From Chloracidobacterium sp. N (GTDB taxonomy: Bacteria; Acidobacteriota; Blastocatellia; Chloracidobacteriales; Chloracidobacteriaceae), in NCBI RefSeq assembly GCF_018304765.1, contig NZ_CP072643.1:1-64000 (forward strand): a stretch of DNA of 64,000 nucleotides. The letters run 5' to 3'. A program made the position numbers and the translations under genes. Position 1 is the stretch's first letter. Every line of letters begins with the position of its first letter. This document shows, piece after piece, positions 28,691-36,264 of the stretch. The notes beneath the pieces were generated by a model. The model worked only from the letters and a program-made list of their open reading frames with translations. It did not search any database and was not told the origin of the DNA.

Positions 28691-29764
28691 CTACAGCCTA
28701 GCGTGACGCCACGCCGGATGCAAGCCCCGATGTTCCCCAAGGGCAGCAAGCAGCGCCTGATACACCATGTCAGGCGTCACCCCGGTCAGGCAGCGGTGGT
28801 CAATCGGGCAGTCCTTGAGCAGGCAGGGCGCGCATGGAACGAGCTTGCGTACCTGCCGCGCCGTTGGCGAAAAGGGCGAAATCTGGTTTGGGTCAGTCGG
28901 CCCGAAGATCGTCACGAGGGGACGGTCGAGCGCGGCCGCGACATAGGCCGGGCCCGTGTCGTTGCTAACCACGGCGGCGCACCGGGAAAGCAGGGCCACA
29001 CTTTCCCGCAGGGACAGTTCACCGGCCAGGACCGTGACCCGTTCGGGGCGCTGCACCCCCTGACGGATGGCTTCACACAGGGGACGTTCACCCGGCGCGC
29101 CCACCAGAAACAGCGGCCAGTCATGCTCTGCGGCCAACCGGTCAAGCAGGGCGGTAAACGCCGCGGCCGGCCACTGTTTGGCGCGGCTGTTGGCGGCGCC
29201 GGGAACAACTGCCAGCGGGTGCGCAACCTGCCGGAGATCGGGCCGTTTGGCGTCGAGGGCCGCCTGCGCCGCCGCTGAGACGGGCAGCCGGTAGTCAGGT
29301 GTCTCATAGTTGACGTGGTTGGTGCCCGTCAGGTGGGCTTCCAGTTGGGCAACGAGGTCCAGATAGAAGTATAGCTGGTGCTTGCGTCGGGTGGCCGGCG
29401 TCACCGGGAAGGCATCCGTCAGCAGGAAGCGGCGGCCATCGGTGGCAAATCCGATACGGCGTGGAATGCGGGCGGCCGTAGCCAGTGCTGCGGCTTCAAA
29501 GGCGTTCTGGAAGAAAATGGCGGCGTCAAAGCGCCCGGCTTTGAGTTTGGCCACCCCGGAAAGGAAGGATTCCTGGCGGTTGTCGTACAGCAGCAGACCG
29601 TCGGCCAAAGATGTGTCGGCAAACAGGTCGGCTACCCATGGGCGTACCATCAGCGTCAGGTGCGCCGTGGGAAACAAGCGCCGAAGTTCGCGCAGCGCCG
29701 GGAGCGTCATGATGCTGTCGCCAACCCAGTTGGTGCCGCGCACGAGCAACCGCTGAAACATCAT
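28691..29764 (-). CDS. waaF: LPS heptosyltransferase II
   Basis: A 357-aa GT9 glycosyltransferase. It shows LLVRGTNWVGDSIMTLPALRELRR at the N-terminus (heptosyltransferase II signature GxNWVGD), FDAAIFFQNAFEAA, a VVPGAANSRAKQWP nucleotide-sugar segment and SNDTGPAYVAAALDRPLVTIFGPTDPNQISPF near the C-terminus, followed by CLLKDCPIDHRCL. It adds the second heptose to the inner LPS core on the cytoplasmic face of the inner membrane, which implies a Gram-negative envelope. No other LPS genes are adjacent. Confidence 0.95.
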   Translation of the reverse strand: MMFQRLLVRGTNWVGDSIMTLPALRELRRLFPTAHLTLMVRPWVADLFADTSLADGLLLYDNRQESFLSGVAKLKAGRFDAAIFFQNAFEAAALATAARIPRRIGFATDGRRFLLTDAFPVTPATRRKHQLYFYLDLVAQLEAHLTGTNHVNYETPDYRLPVSAAAQAALDAKRPDLRQVAHPLAVVPGAANSRAKQWPAAAFTALLDRLAAEHDWPLFLVGAPGERPLCEAIRQGVQRPERVTVLAGELSLRESVALLSRCAAVVSNDTGPAYVAAALDRPLVTIFGPTDPNQISPFSPTARQVRKLVPCAPCLLKDCPIDHRCLTGVTPDMVYQALLAALGEHRGLHPAWRHARL

Positions 29765-30008
29765 TCTGTCAAAGCCAGTGGTTGGTTTGCGCTTGGCCAG
29801 TCACTTTGCTGTCTGGGAGCCGCTTCAGGAGGCGAGAGAAACGCTGAGCCCGAAGGCACGGCAGGCGTTACGGTGTACCCAGTGCCTGGGCAATCGGGTT
29901 GCCTCCTTGGCGAGACCTGCCAAAGGCTGATACGACTCTCGTTCAACCAGGGAGCAGGCGCAATGGCCTATCATTACCACGCCTTCAACTTGCAGAACTC
30001 TATATGCC
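29765..30008. other. Intergenic remnant with similarity to the S15 hydrolase 3' end
   Basis: There is no credible gene here. On the minus strand, a stretch near 29823-29890 can be read as HWVHRNACRAFGLSVSLAS and a stop, close to the last residues of the S15 hydrolase (HRIHRNARHASGLSVFLAP, around 30709-30765). This looks like a short duplicated 3' end, and the mazEF module lies between the two copies. Confidence 0.45.
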
Positions 30009-30367
30009 CTAAAATTGCTCACGAATGAGAGTGCCTAACTTCCTGACAACTTCGTTAAACTTTTCCTTCGGCAATTTGCAACTCAATTCTGCTTTCCTTG
30101 CCTTCCAGTCAAGACTTTTTACCTGATCGGATAAAATTGCGCCTTTGACTTTCAAACCTTCCGGTATCGGCACTTCAAATGGATACCCCTTGACTTGACT
30201 TGTAATTGGGCAAAGCAGGGCAAGTCCAACTTTACTGTTATAACTCTTTGGTGATAAAACCAAAGCTGGTCTGTGCCCTGCCTGCTCGTGTCCTGCCTGC
30301 GGGTTGAAATTATCCAAACGATGTCACCACTGTCGGGAATGTATGCCATAGGTTCACCAGGCTTCAT
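30009..30367 (-). pseudogene. mazF: MazF-type toxin with a frameshift near codon 18
   Basis: The toxin starts at an ATG overlapping the end of mazE (30367, MKPGEPMAYIPDSGDIVWI). After the DIVWI stretch the reading frame must shift to continue with NFNPQAGHEQAGHRPALVL, KVGLALLCPITSQVKGYPFEV, GAILSDQVKSLDW and the end at 30009. The DNA at the junction (minus strand, TTTGGATAATTTCAACCC) appears to lack one A. All MazF core motifs (GDIVWI, HEQAGHRPALVLS, QVKSLD) exist across the two frames. An in-frame TTG at 30317 could start a shortened product lacking strand 1. It is either a disrupted toxin or a sequencing error. Confidence 0.8.
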
Positions 30368-30596
30368 TTCCTACGGCAAAACCTGTCTCGACTTCGGGAT
30401 GAAGATTGTCCTCGGTGATACCTGCCAGCAATGCGTCAAGCGTCCAACCTGGCGCTGGAGCCGGAGTAATAATAATTTTGCCTTCGACTATACTGATTTC
30501 TACAAGTGAGTCATTTTGAAGCTGAGCTTCAGCCGCAAAGACTTTCGGTATTCGCAGGGCAAGACTGTTACCCCATTTCTGAATTTTTGCGAGCAT
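30354..30596 (-). CDS. mazE: MazE-type antitoxin (AbrB/SpoVT fold)
   Basis: An 80-aa antitoxin. The N-terminal swapped-hairpin DNA-binding domain reads KIQKWGNSLALRIPKVFAAEA...VEISIVEGKIIITPAP, classic for MazE/PemI, followed by a flexible acidic tail (LDALLAGITEDNLHPEVETG) that would cover the toxin. It is intact while its toxin partner is frameshifted. The 3' end overlaps the toxin ATG by 14 bp, as is normal for these operons. Confidence 0.92.
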   Translation of the reverse strand: MLAKIQKWGNSLALRIPKVFAAEAQLQNDSLVEISIVEGKIIITPAPAPGWTLDALLAGITEDNLHPEVETGFAVGNEAW

Positions 30597-30708
30597 AAGG
30601 ATAACTCCAGGCTGTTTCTACAACAAAGATACGCCTTTTGCTCCACTTTTCAAAGGCTGGTTCAGCAAGGGGCGTGCCAACGGTTGGTTTCAGCCACTGC
30701 GTCCGGTT

Positions 30709-32634
30709 TCAGGGGGCAAGGAAAACACTGAGACCGGAGGCATGGCGGGCATTGCGGTGTATGCGGTGCGTCGCCGGCTGGAAATCGCTGTCACGCGCCT
30801 GAAAGATGTTGTCCAGAAAAACCTGTGGGTTGCGGTCAACAAGGGGAAACCACGAACTCTGTACCTGTACCATGATGCGGTGTCCGGGCTTGAAGCAGTG
30901 GTCAACATCCTGAAGCTCAAAGGCAATGCGTTCGACACGTCCCGGCCGGAGCGGCTTCGGACGCTCAAAGCTGTCCCGGAACTTCGCGCGCATGACTTCA
31001 GCACGTACCAGCATCTGATAACCGCCCAGGTGGACGCCCGGCGGCAGGTCGGGCAGGTCCGGGGTGTCGTCAGGAAACACGTCTATGAGCTTGACGATGA
31101 AATCGGCATCGGTGGCCGTCGTGGTGACAAACAGCTCGGCACGCAGCGGCCCCGTCATCGTCACCGGCGCCGACAGAGGCGGCGTCTGATAGGTAAGCAC
31201 ATCCGGCCGTGCCGCAGCAAAACGCTGGTCTTCGATCATGTAAGTGATGCCGCGCCGGTTTGTAATCTGGTTCGTGTAGGGCACAGGGGTGCGCGGGTCA
31301 CTGAGATACTCGTCAGCGCCAGAGGGTTCCCGGGGCGGATCAAACGACAGTTCGCCGTTGGCCCGGAAGTACAGCCGGGCCGGTTTGAGTCCGGCGGGTG
31401 GATACTGCGCGTAACGCCGCCATTCGTTCGAGCCGGTTTGAAAGATGCAAGCTTCGGGCAGTCCGGGATCGGGTGCGTCCTTCAGGTGGTGGGCGAAAAA
31501 CCTGGCTTCGATCTCGCGGCGGTAAAATTCCGCAGTCGGTTGTCCAAAATCAATCGGGCCGAGGCGTCTTCCGTCGCTGCGCGCCCAGCCGCCGTGAAAC
31601 CAGGGACCCATGACGAGTGCGTTTTTCACTGTCGGGTTCTGGCGCTCTGTGCTGGCATAGAGCTTGAGTGGGCCGTAGAGGTCTTCAGCGTCAAACCAGC
31701 CGCCAACGAACAGCACCGCCGGCGCGACACGCCTCATGTGCGGCACAAGATTGCGCGCCTGCCAGAAGGCATCGTAGTTGGGATGCGCCGCCATTTCAGT
31801 CCAGAACGCGATGCTGCCCTTGAAGTACCGTTCCTCGATGTGCCGCAGCGAGCCGACATCGAGAAAGAAGCGGTAGGCATCGGGCGTCGGAAAACGGAAG
31901 CCGGGCGGCGTTTTGGTAGTAGGTTCAGGACGGGCCTGGCCGAAGGAAGAAAAGAACGTGAAGGAATCAATCAGAAAGAAAGCGCCGTTGTGGTGCATGT
32001 CATCGCCGATGAACCAGTCGGCGATGGGCGCCTGCGGGGAAACCGCCTTGAGCGCCGGATGAGCGTCAATCATCCCGGCGGCGGCATAAAAGCCCGGGTA
32101 GGAGATGCCCCACATGCCAACCCGGCCGTTGTTGTTGGGAACGTTGTGGATAAGCCATTCGATGGTGTCGTAGGTGTCAGATGACTCATCCACTTCCTGC
32201 CCGCGCTTGGCCGGGTTGTGGGGGCGCATGTTGACGAACTCGCCTTCGGACATGTAGCGCCCGCGTACGTCCTGAAACACGAAGATATAGCCCTCGCGCA
32301 TCATTTCGTCCGAGGGGCCGATGCGTTGCCGGTAGGCGTCGCCATAGGGAGCGCAACTGTAGGGCGTCCGGTTGAGAAGGATCGGGTAGGTACGCGAGGT
32401 GTCGCGCGGGGCATAGATGCTGGTGAAGAGCGTGGCCCCGTCGCGCATGGGGATGCGGACTTCAGTCTTGGTGTAGTGGGCCGCAACGTCAAAGGTTTCG
32501 GGTGGCGTTGCCTGCCGGGCGGTAGCCGGCGGCGCGGCAACTGCTGGAAGAAGCGGCAGGCTGAAAAGTCCACAGAAGGCAAGAGCGAGCGCCAGTGCCG
32601 GCCAGACCCGACGCTGCAGGGGTGGACGTGTCAT
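30709..32634 (-). CDS. Secreted CocE/NonD-type (S15) hydrolase
   Basis: A 641-aa exported alpha/beta hydrolase of the X-Pro dipeptidyl-peptidase / alpha-amino-acid ester hydrolase group. A signal peptide (RVWPALALALAFCGLFSLPLLPAVAAP) is followed by KTEVRIPMRDGATLFTSIYAP, NRTPYS, QDVRGRYMSEGEF, the nucleophile elbow GMWGISYPGFYAA, and LVMGPWFHGGW carrying the catalytic His. The C-terminal jelly-roll (VTMTGPLRAELFVTTTATDADFIVKLIDV) is the usual S15 cap domain. It likely hydrolyses amino-acid esters or acyl-amino compounds in the periplasm. ATG at 32634 starts the signal peptide. Confidence 0.92.
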   Translation of the reverse strand: MTRPPLQRRVWPALALALAFCGLFSLPLLPAVAAPPATARQATPPETFDVAAHYTKTEVRIPMRDGATLFTSIYAPRDTSRTYPILLNRTPYSCAPYGDAYRQRIGPSDEMMREGYIFVFQDVRGRYMSEGEFVNMRPHNPAKRGQEVDESSDTYDTIEWLIHNVPNNNGRVGMWGISYPGFYAAAGMIDAHPALKAVSPQAPIADWFIGDDMHHNGAFFLIDSFTFFSSFGQARPEPTTKTPPGFRFPTPDAYRFFLDVGSLRHIEERYFKGSIAFWTEMAAHPNYDAFWQARNLVPHMRRVAPAVLFVGGWFDAEDLYGPLKLYASTERQNPTVKNALVMGPWFHGGWARSDGRRLGPIDFGQPTAEFYRREIEARFFAHHLKDAPDPGLPEACIFQTGSNEWRRYAQYPPAGLKPARLYFRANGELSFDPPREPSGADEYLSDPRTPVPYTNQITNRRGITYMIEDQRFAAARPDVLTYQTPPLSAPVTMTGPLRAELFVTTTATDADFIVKLIDVFPDDTPDLPDLPPGVHLGGYQMLVRAEVMRAKFRDSFERPKPLRPGRVERIAFELQDVDHCFKPGHRIMVQVQSSWFPLVDRNPQVFLDNIFQARDSDFQPATHRIHRNARHASGLSVFLAP

Positions 32635-32709
32635 GGTGGTACGAAACTCCGTCGCCGGCCGACTTGAGCCGGACGCCATCAGGTTTTGTCTGCGGCTGCC
32701 GTTGTGTGC

Positions 32710-33231
32710 CTATCGGTCGTAGGTGAGCAGGGATGTAACCGGATACCGGGCGAGTTTTTCACGCCCCCCAAGGAAGGTCAGCTCGACGAGAAAGGTCAAA
32801 CCGACGACTTCGCCCCCCAGCTTTTCCACCAGCGCGGCGGTGGCGGCGGCTGTTCCACCGGTTGCCAGAAGGTCATCCGCAATCACGACCCGCTGGCCCG
32901 GCTGGATGGCGTCCCGGTGAATTTCCAGTGTGTCACTACCGTATTCGAGGTCATAACTGATACGCTCGACTTCGCCGGGCAGCTTTTTGGGCTTCCGCAC
33001 AGGCACAAAGCCCGCGCCAAGCTGGTAAGCCAGCGGCGGGGCAAAGATGAAGCCACGCGCCTCAACACCAATGACCACATCAACAGGTTGGTTGGCCAAG
33101 GCTTCGCTCATCCGGTTGACGGCCAGCTTCAGGCCACGGGAGTCTTTGAGCAGGGTCGTAATGTCGTAAAAAAGAATGCCGGGCTTGGGAAAATCAGGAA
33201 TCTCACGAATCAGGCGTCGTAACTCGTCCAT
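32710..33231 (-). CDS. apt: Adenine phosphoribosyltransferase
   Basis: A 173-aa purine-salvage enzyme. It starts [28 protein letters not shown] (APT signature), then has [33 protein letters not shown] and the PRPP-binding loop [16 protein letters not shown]. It converts adenine and PRPP to AMP in the cytosol. The ATG at 33231 has GGAG 8 bp upstream; the longer in-frame extension to 33363 is not family-like. Confidence 0.97.
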   Translation of the reverse strand: MDELRRLIREIPDFPKPGILFYDITTLLKDSRGLKLAVNRMSEALANQPVDVVIGVEARGFIFAPPLAYQLGAGFVPVRKPKKLPGEVERISYDLEYGSDTLEIHRDAIQPGQRVVIADDLLATGGTAAATAALVEKLGGEVVGLTFLVELTFLGGREKLARYPVTSLLTYDR

Positions 33232-33425
33232 CGCGGTCTCCGGTGGGAAGGGCATTGCGCAGTGGGACTGAAACCTACCCACAATTACCCCATAAGTCCA
33301 TGCATGGCTACCCAGTGCCTTCAAGCTGCGAACAAAAGAGCGCCCGCATCCGCCGTTTTGCAAAAAGCCGTTGGTCAGGCAGTTCTCCGGCGTGTGGATG
33401 CTATTCAGCCTGGCGGCGCTTGATG

Positions 33426-33474
33426 GAGAATAATTAAGAGGGCAGGATAAAGCATTTTTAATTGCCCATTCTCA
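33426..33474. repeat. AT-rich imperfect inverted repeat
   Basis: GAGAAT and AGGGCA elements on the left are mirrored by TGCCC and ATTCTC on the right, giving an imperfect hairpin in AT-rich DNA between apt and acyP. It resembles small low-complexity hairpin repeats found between genes. It may work as a terminator for a convergent or upstream transcript, but there is no clean stem plus U-tract. The rest of 33232-33497 shows nothing else. Confidence 0.35.
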
Positions 33475-33497
33475 ATTGTCCGTTTCCATTAGCGCCA

Positions 33498-33776
33498 CTA
33501 CCGCAGGATACGGAACTCATCATATTTGATGGAAGCATCGGCTTCCGTGACCTCAATGCCAGTCACCTGGGCGTTGTAGGGGCCAAAACTCAACTCGTGC
33601 TGGAAAGTTTCCAGGACATTCGGAGACCCTTTGGCCCAGGCTTCGACGCTTCCATCGGGAAGATTGCGCACCCATCCGACGATGCCAAGTTCACGCGCCA
33701 CACACAGGACGAAATACCGATAGCCGACGCCCTGCACCCGCCCCGTGATGCGAAAGTGTCGTGCGATGACCGCCAT
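33498..33776 (-). CDS. acyP: Acylphosphatase
   Basis: A 92-aa acylphosphatase of normal size. Motifs: HFRITGRVQGVGYRYF with the phosphate-binding Arg, then GIVGWVRNLPDGSVEAWAKG with the catalytic Asn, and a final SIKYDEFRIL strand. It hydrolyses carboxyl-phosphate bonds of small metabolites. The start at 33776 (MAVIARHF) was chosen because seven residues of the longer frame (MIPTEQK) lie outside the family. Confidence 0.95.
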   Translation of the reverse strand: MAVIARHFRITGRVQGVGYRYFVLCVARELGIVGWVRNLPDGSVEAWAKGSPNVLETFQHELSFGPYNAQVTGIEVTEADASIKYDEFRILR

Positions 33777-33882
33777 TTTCTGTTCCGTAGGAATCAAAGG
33801 ACAGCAAGATGCGACGGCTGAAGAGCGTGTCCCGCTCTCACAACCATCGGGTCGGCGATGCGTGCTGTGGACTACAAAAGTG

Positions 33883-33959
<77 letters not shown>

Positions 33960-34046
33960 TGCAAACCATTCCAGCCACAAACCTCGCCGCGACTGTTGGG
34001 TGCTGGCTGAAACAGCCGTCAGACTATCCAGACCCGGCGCACTTTG

Positions 34047-34523
34047 TCAAACGAAAAGGTATTGTCCGGCGACAGCCGCGGCGTGGGCGCGCGCCTCGAC
34101 CTCAAAGGTGATGTTTTCATAGGCATGGGCCAGGCTGTCGCCGCGCAGGATGTTGGCGAGAAACTCCAGCCCATAGCGCAGCGTGAAGCCGAAATACCCG
34201 TGACGGCGGTACTGGACGACGTGGGTCAGTTCATGGGCAATGAGTTCCAGCCCGGCTGGCGTGCCGGGGGCATACCACCCTGGAACGACCCAGACAAGGA
34301 AGCCAAAGGTAATCGCCACGGGCGGCACGACCGCCAGGCGGCGAACCCACCACGGAAGCCCATCCACGCGCCAGAGAACATCCCGGCCAAGGTCCAGCTC
34401 TGGAAAGAAAGGCTGTAACTGCCGGCAGGTCGCTGCCGGCAGGCGCTGCCATCCGGGGGGTGGCGTTCCTTCCCACGGACGCCCTCCAAGGGCCATGGCG
34501 AGAAGACGCAGTGAGGTCCGCAT
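34047..34523 (-). CDS. Putative Zn-peptidase-like protein with HELTH motif (DUF4157-like)
   Basis: A 158-aa protein with one hydrophobic stretch (VRRLAVVPPVAITFGFLVWVVPGW) and then LELIAHELTHVVQYRRHGYFGF, which contains an HExxH motif in the DUF4157-like context HELTHVVQ. The downstream Glu-rich region (YENITFEVEARAHA) could supply the third metal ligand. Such proteins are predicted metalloproteases or structural homologues. ATG at 34523 is used; a GTG at 34538 also fits. It follows the 34542-35078 gene closely on the same strand. Confidence 0.7.
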   Translation of the reverse strand: MRTSLRLLAMALGGRPWEGTPPPGWQRLPAATCRQLQPFFPELDLGRDVLWRVDGLPWWVRRLAVVPPVAITFGFLVWVVPGWYAPGTPAGLELIAHELTHVVQYRRHGYFGFTLRYGLEFLANILRGDSLAHAYENITFEVEARAHAAAVAGQYLFV

Positions 34524-34541
34524 GTCTGCCAGCCGCACTTC

Positions 34542-35078
34542 CTACCGCATGCTGTTTCCGACGGCCGCCGGGGCAAAGTGTTCGGCGTGCCAGCTTTCGG
34601 CAAACGGCCGCTCCCAGCCGCCGGCCCGCACTTCTCCCAGCGTACGGACAGTGCCATCAAACACGGGCGTGTCAGGCCGGATGACGCCTTCCCGCACCAG
34701 TTGCCGGAAGGTGGGACGGTCAACGAGTTCGACGCCATTCGGGCCGCGGTAGGCAATGTCTGCCGTGTCAGCCAGCGGCACACCGGCGCGGCCTGCAGCC
34801 GCCTGCACGGCGTGGAACATGCTGTCAATCGAACAGCCCGAAACATCGTTGGTGGTTTCATCGGCGGCAACGAGGATGAAGCGTCGGGCGCAGAGGGCGA
34901 AGCCACCACGTACCCGCTGGCCGTGCGACATCCAATCGGCGACAAAGGTTTTCAGCCCGGTTTCGACCAGTGCGGCCAGGTCGTCTGTCAGGGGCGCCGC
35001 CGTGGTGAACACCCAGACCCGTGACTGGTCCGGCAGCGCCGCAAGGGATGATAGTTCCGCATTCGTTCTGAGTGACAT
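34542..35078 (-). CDS. Conserved hypothetical protein
   Basis: A 178-aa soluble protein starting MSLRTNAELSSLAALPDQSRVWVF. The pattern VWVFTTAAPLTDD, FVADWMSHGQRVRGGFALCARRFILVAADE and SGCSIDSMFHAVQ matches a small family seen in Bacteroidota and Acidobacteriota, sometimes mislabelled as ABC transporter ATPase; there is no Walker motif here. Function is unknown. An AAGGAAAG ribosome-binding site precedes the ATG. It probably forms a two-gene operon with the HELTH protein. Confidence 0.7.
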   Translation of the reverse strand: MSLRTNAELSSLAALPDQSRVWVFTTAAPLTDDLAALVETGLKTFVADWMSHGQRVRGGFALCARRFILVAADETTNDVSGCSIDSMFHAVQAAAGRAGVPLADTADIAYRGPNGVELVDRPTFRQLVREGVIRPDTPVFDGTVRTLGEVRAGGWERPFAESWHAEHFAPAAVGNSMR

Positions 35079-35482
35079 GGGTTCTTTCCTTGGAACGACA
35101 TCGGGATGAGGTTGCCCATCGGCACTCTACCATGCCGGTGTGGCTTTGCTGTGCCGGGCATCCGGTGTCAACTCCCCACGCTGGCTTTCCGGCCGGGGCG
35201 CATCCTTGGGAAATAATTTTCAGAAAAGCCGTCGCCGACCGTTGCTTTTCCCGACCGCGCCCCCTAAGATGGCCGCAGTGTACACCTTCTCTTGCTCATC
35301 AACGGTGACGTGCCTCGTTTCGGATAGTGGTTGGGCGTGGCGGTTTCGGATAGTCAGAGATAGGAAGGTTTGGGTTACTACGAAATCCGCCGCTTGCCGG
35401 TCTGCCGTGTATCACTCTTTTGCACCGTTCCAGAGTGAATTCCCGGCTTGGGTTTCTTCATCCGAAAGAGGAAAACGCATCC
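35079..35482. promoter_or_regulatory. Upstream region of the RRM gene with a 12-bp direct repeat
   Basis: No gene is visible. GTTTCGGATAGT occurs twice, at 35317-35328 and 35343-35354, 26 bp apart, roughly 150 bp before the RRM start. The repeats could be binding sites for a regulator. The 35400-35480 stretch probably forms the 5' leader, with GAGG about 12 bp before the ATG. Confidence 0.4.
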
Positions 35483-35833
35483 ATGAAGCTTTACGTTGGC
35501 AATTTGAGTTTTCAGACCACCAGTGAGGACCTGCGCAGCTATTTCTCACAGGCTGGAGCTGTGGAGTCGGCACTGGTCGTCGAGGACCGTGACACGAACC
35601 GCTCACGCGGTTTTGGTTTCGTCGAGTTCGCCTCAAGTGAAGATGGCAATCGGGCCATCGAAATGTTCCACGGCACCGAGTTCAACGGACGGACGCTGAC
35701 CGTCAACGAAGCCCGCCCGCGTGAAGAGCGGAACGGCGGCGGCTATGGCGGTGGCGGCAACCGTCGCGGTGGTGGTTACGGCGGTGGCGGCCGGCGCGGT
35801 GGCGGTGGCGGTTACGGTCGTGGCGGCTGGTAA
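35483..35833 (+). CDS. Glycine-rich RRM RNA-binding protein
   Basis: A 116-aa single-RRM protein. RNP2 is KLYVGNLSF (residues 2-10) and RNP1 is RGFGFVEF (about 44-51). The C-terminus is a Gly/Arg/Tyr-rich tail of about 36 residues (GGYGGGG, RRGG repeats), as in cyanobacterial Rbp cold-shock proteins. It probably binds RNA as a chaperone or stability factor. Pieces of its 3' end plus the following terminator are repeated four more times in the next 9 kb. Confidence 0.95.
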   Translation: MKLYVGNLSFQTTSEDLRSYFSQAGAVESALVVEDRDTNRSRGFGFVEFASSEDGNRAIEMFHGTEFNGRTLTVNEARPREERNGGGYGGGGNRRGGGYGGGGRRGGGGGYGRGGW

Positions 35834-35876
35834 GCATTGCACCGGGCGCTGAGTACGCCCAAAGCCAAAAATCTAC

Positions 35877-35906
35877 GGGACGTGCCCTTGCGGGTGCGTC
35901 CCTTTT
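35877..35906 (+). terminator. Intrinsic terminator of the RRM gene (array unit 1)
   Basis: GGGACGTGCCC-TTGC-GGGTGCGTCCC (with two G-U pairs) followed by TTTT. A smaller stem GGGCG/CGCCC (35844-35848 with 35856-35860) precedes it. The same two-stem block recurs at 37857, 39892, 41889 and 44868. Confidence 0.85.
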
Positions 35907-35985
35907 CATTTGGTGCTTCGTTTGGGCAACGTGCCGTCGCCCGTACTCCGGGCCCGGGGTTGGCGGATCGCAGACCGTTCCGGCC

Positions 35986-36066
35986 GGGAAAACAGACAGC
36001 CCGGCGGTTGCCTGGCGGCACAGCCGGCCGTTTGGCCAGCCCGGTCAGGCGAATGGGAAAGGTCTG
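35986..36066 (-). pseudogene. selD 5'-end remnant, unit 1
   Basis: Read on the minus strand, the segment encodes FPIRLTGLAKRPAVPPGNRRAVCF, aligning to the SelD N-terminus TIRLTKLAKRAGCAAKQPPG. The start codon position has mutated (the CAT seen in other units is lost). It lies between the RRM terminator and the promoter of secreted paralogue 1. Confidence 0.7.
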
Positions 36067-36104
36067 ACGGATTTTCAAAAAGACAGGAAAAACCTGAAGC
36101 CTTG

Positions 36105-36133
36105 TTGACCCTGCCAAAGGTGGTGATTAGATT
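36105..36133 (+). promoter_or_regulatory. Sigma-70-like promoter of secreted paralogue 1
   Basis: TTGACC (36105-36110), 17-bp spacer, TAGATT (36128-36133). The same position in units 2, 3 and 4 keeps a TTGAnN box and the conserved spacer core CTGCCAAAGGTGG, which supports a real promoter. Confidence 0.65.
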
Positions 36134-36185
36134 GAAACAGGTTTTCTCCAAAGCACAACGTCAACCGGCGGGTGCACCTGGTTTC

Positions 36186-36264
36186 GGGAGTCACGGCGCC
36201 GGTTATGAAGGGTGCCTCCCTGCTGACGGAAAGGCCATCACGCTTTCAGAAGGAGGTAAATCCG
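36186..36264 (+). promoter_or_regulatory. Conserved 5' leader of secreted paralogue 1
   Basis: The leader starts GGGAGTCACGGCGCC and ends with AGGAGGT 8 bp before the ATG. It recurs before paralogues 2, 3 and 4. Its first part, GGGAGTCAC to TGCCTCCC, is also found at the start of the ECF sigma gene (45089-45130). It can be translated in frame as GVTAPVMKGASLLTE, matching GVTAPVMDDASLPTE of the sigma reading frame. Confidence 0.6.

Noticed and set aside
30742-32184. 480-codon frame antisense to the S15 hydrolase.
   Set aside because: The S15 gene is supported by signal peptide and catalytic motifs; the antisense frame has no recognisable features.
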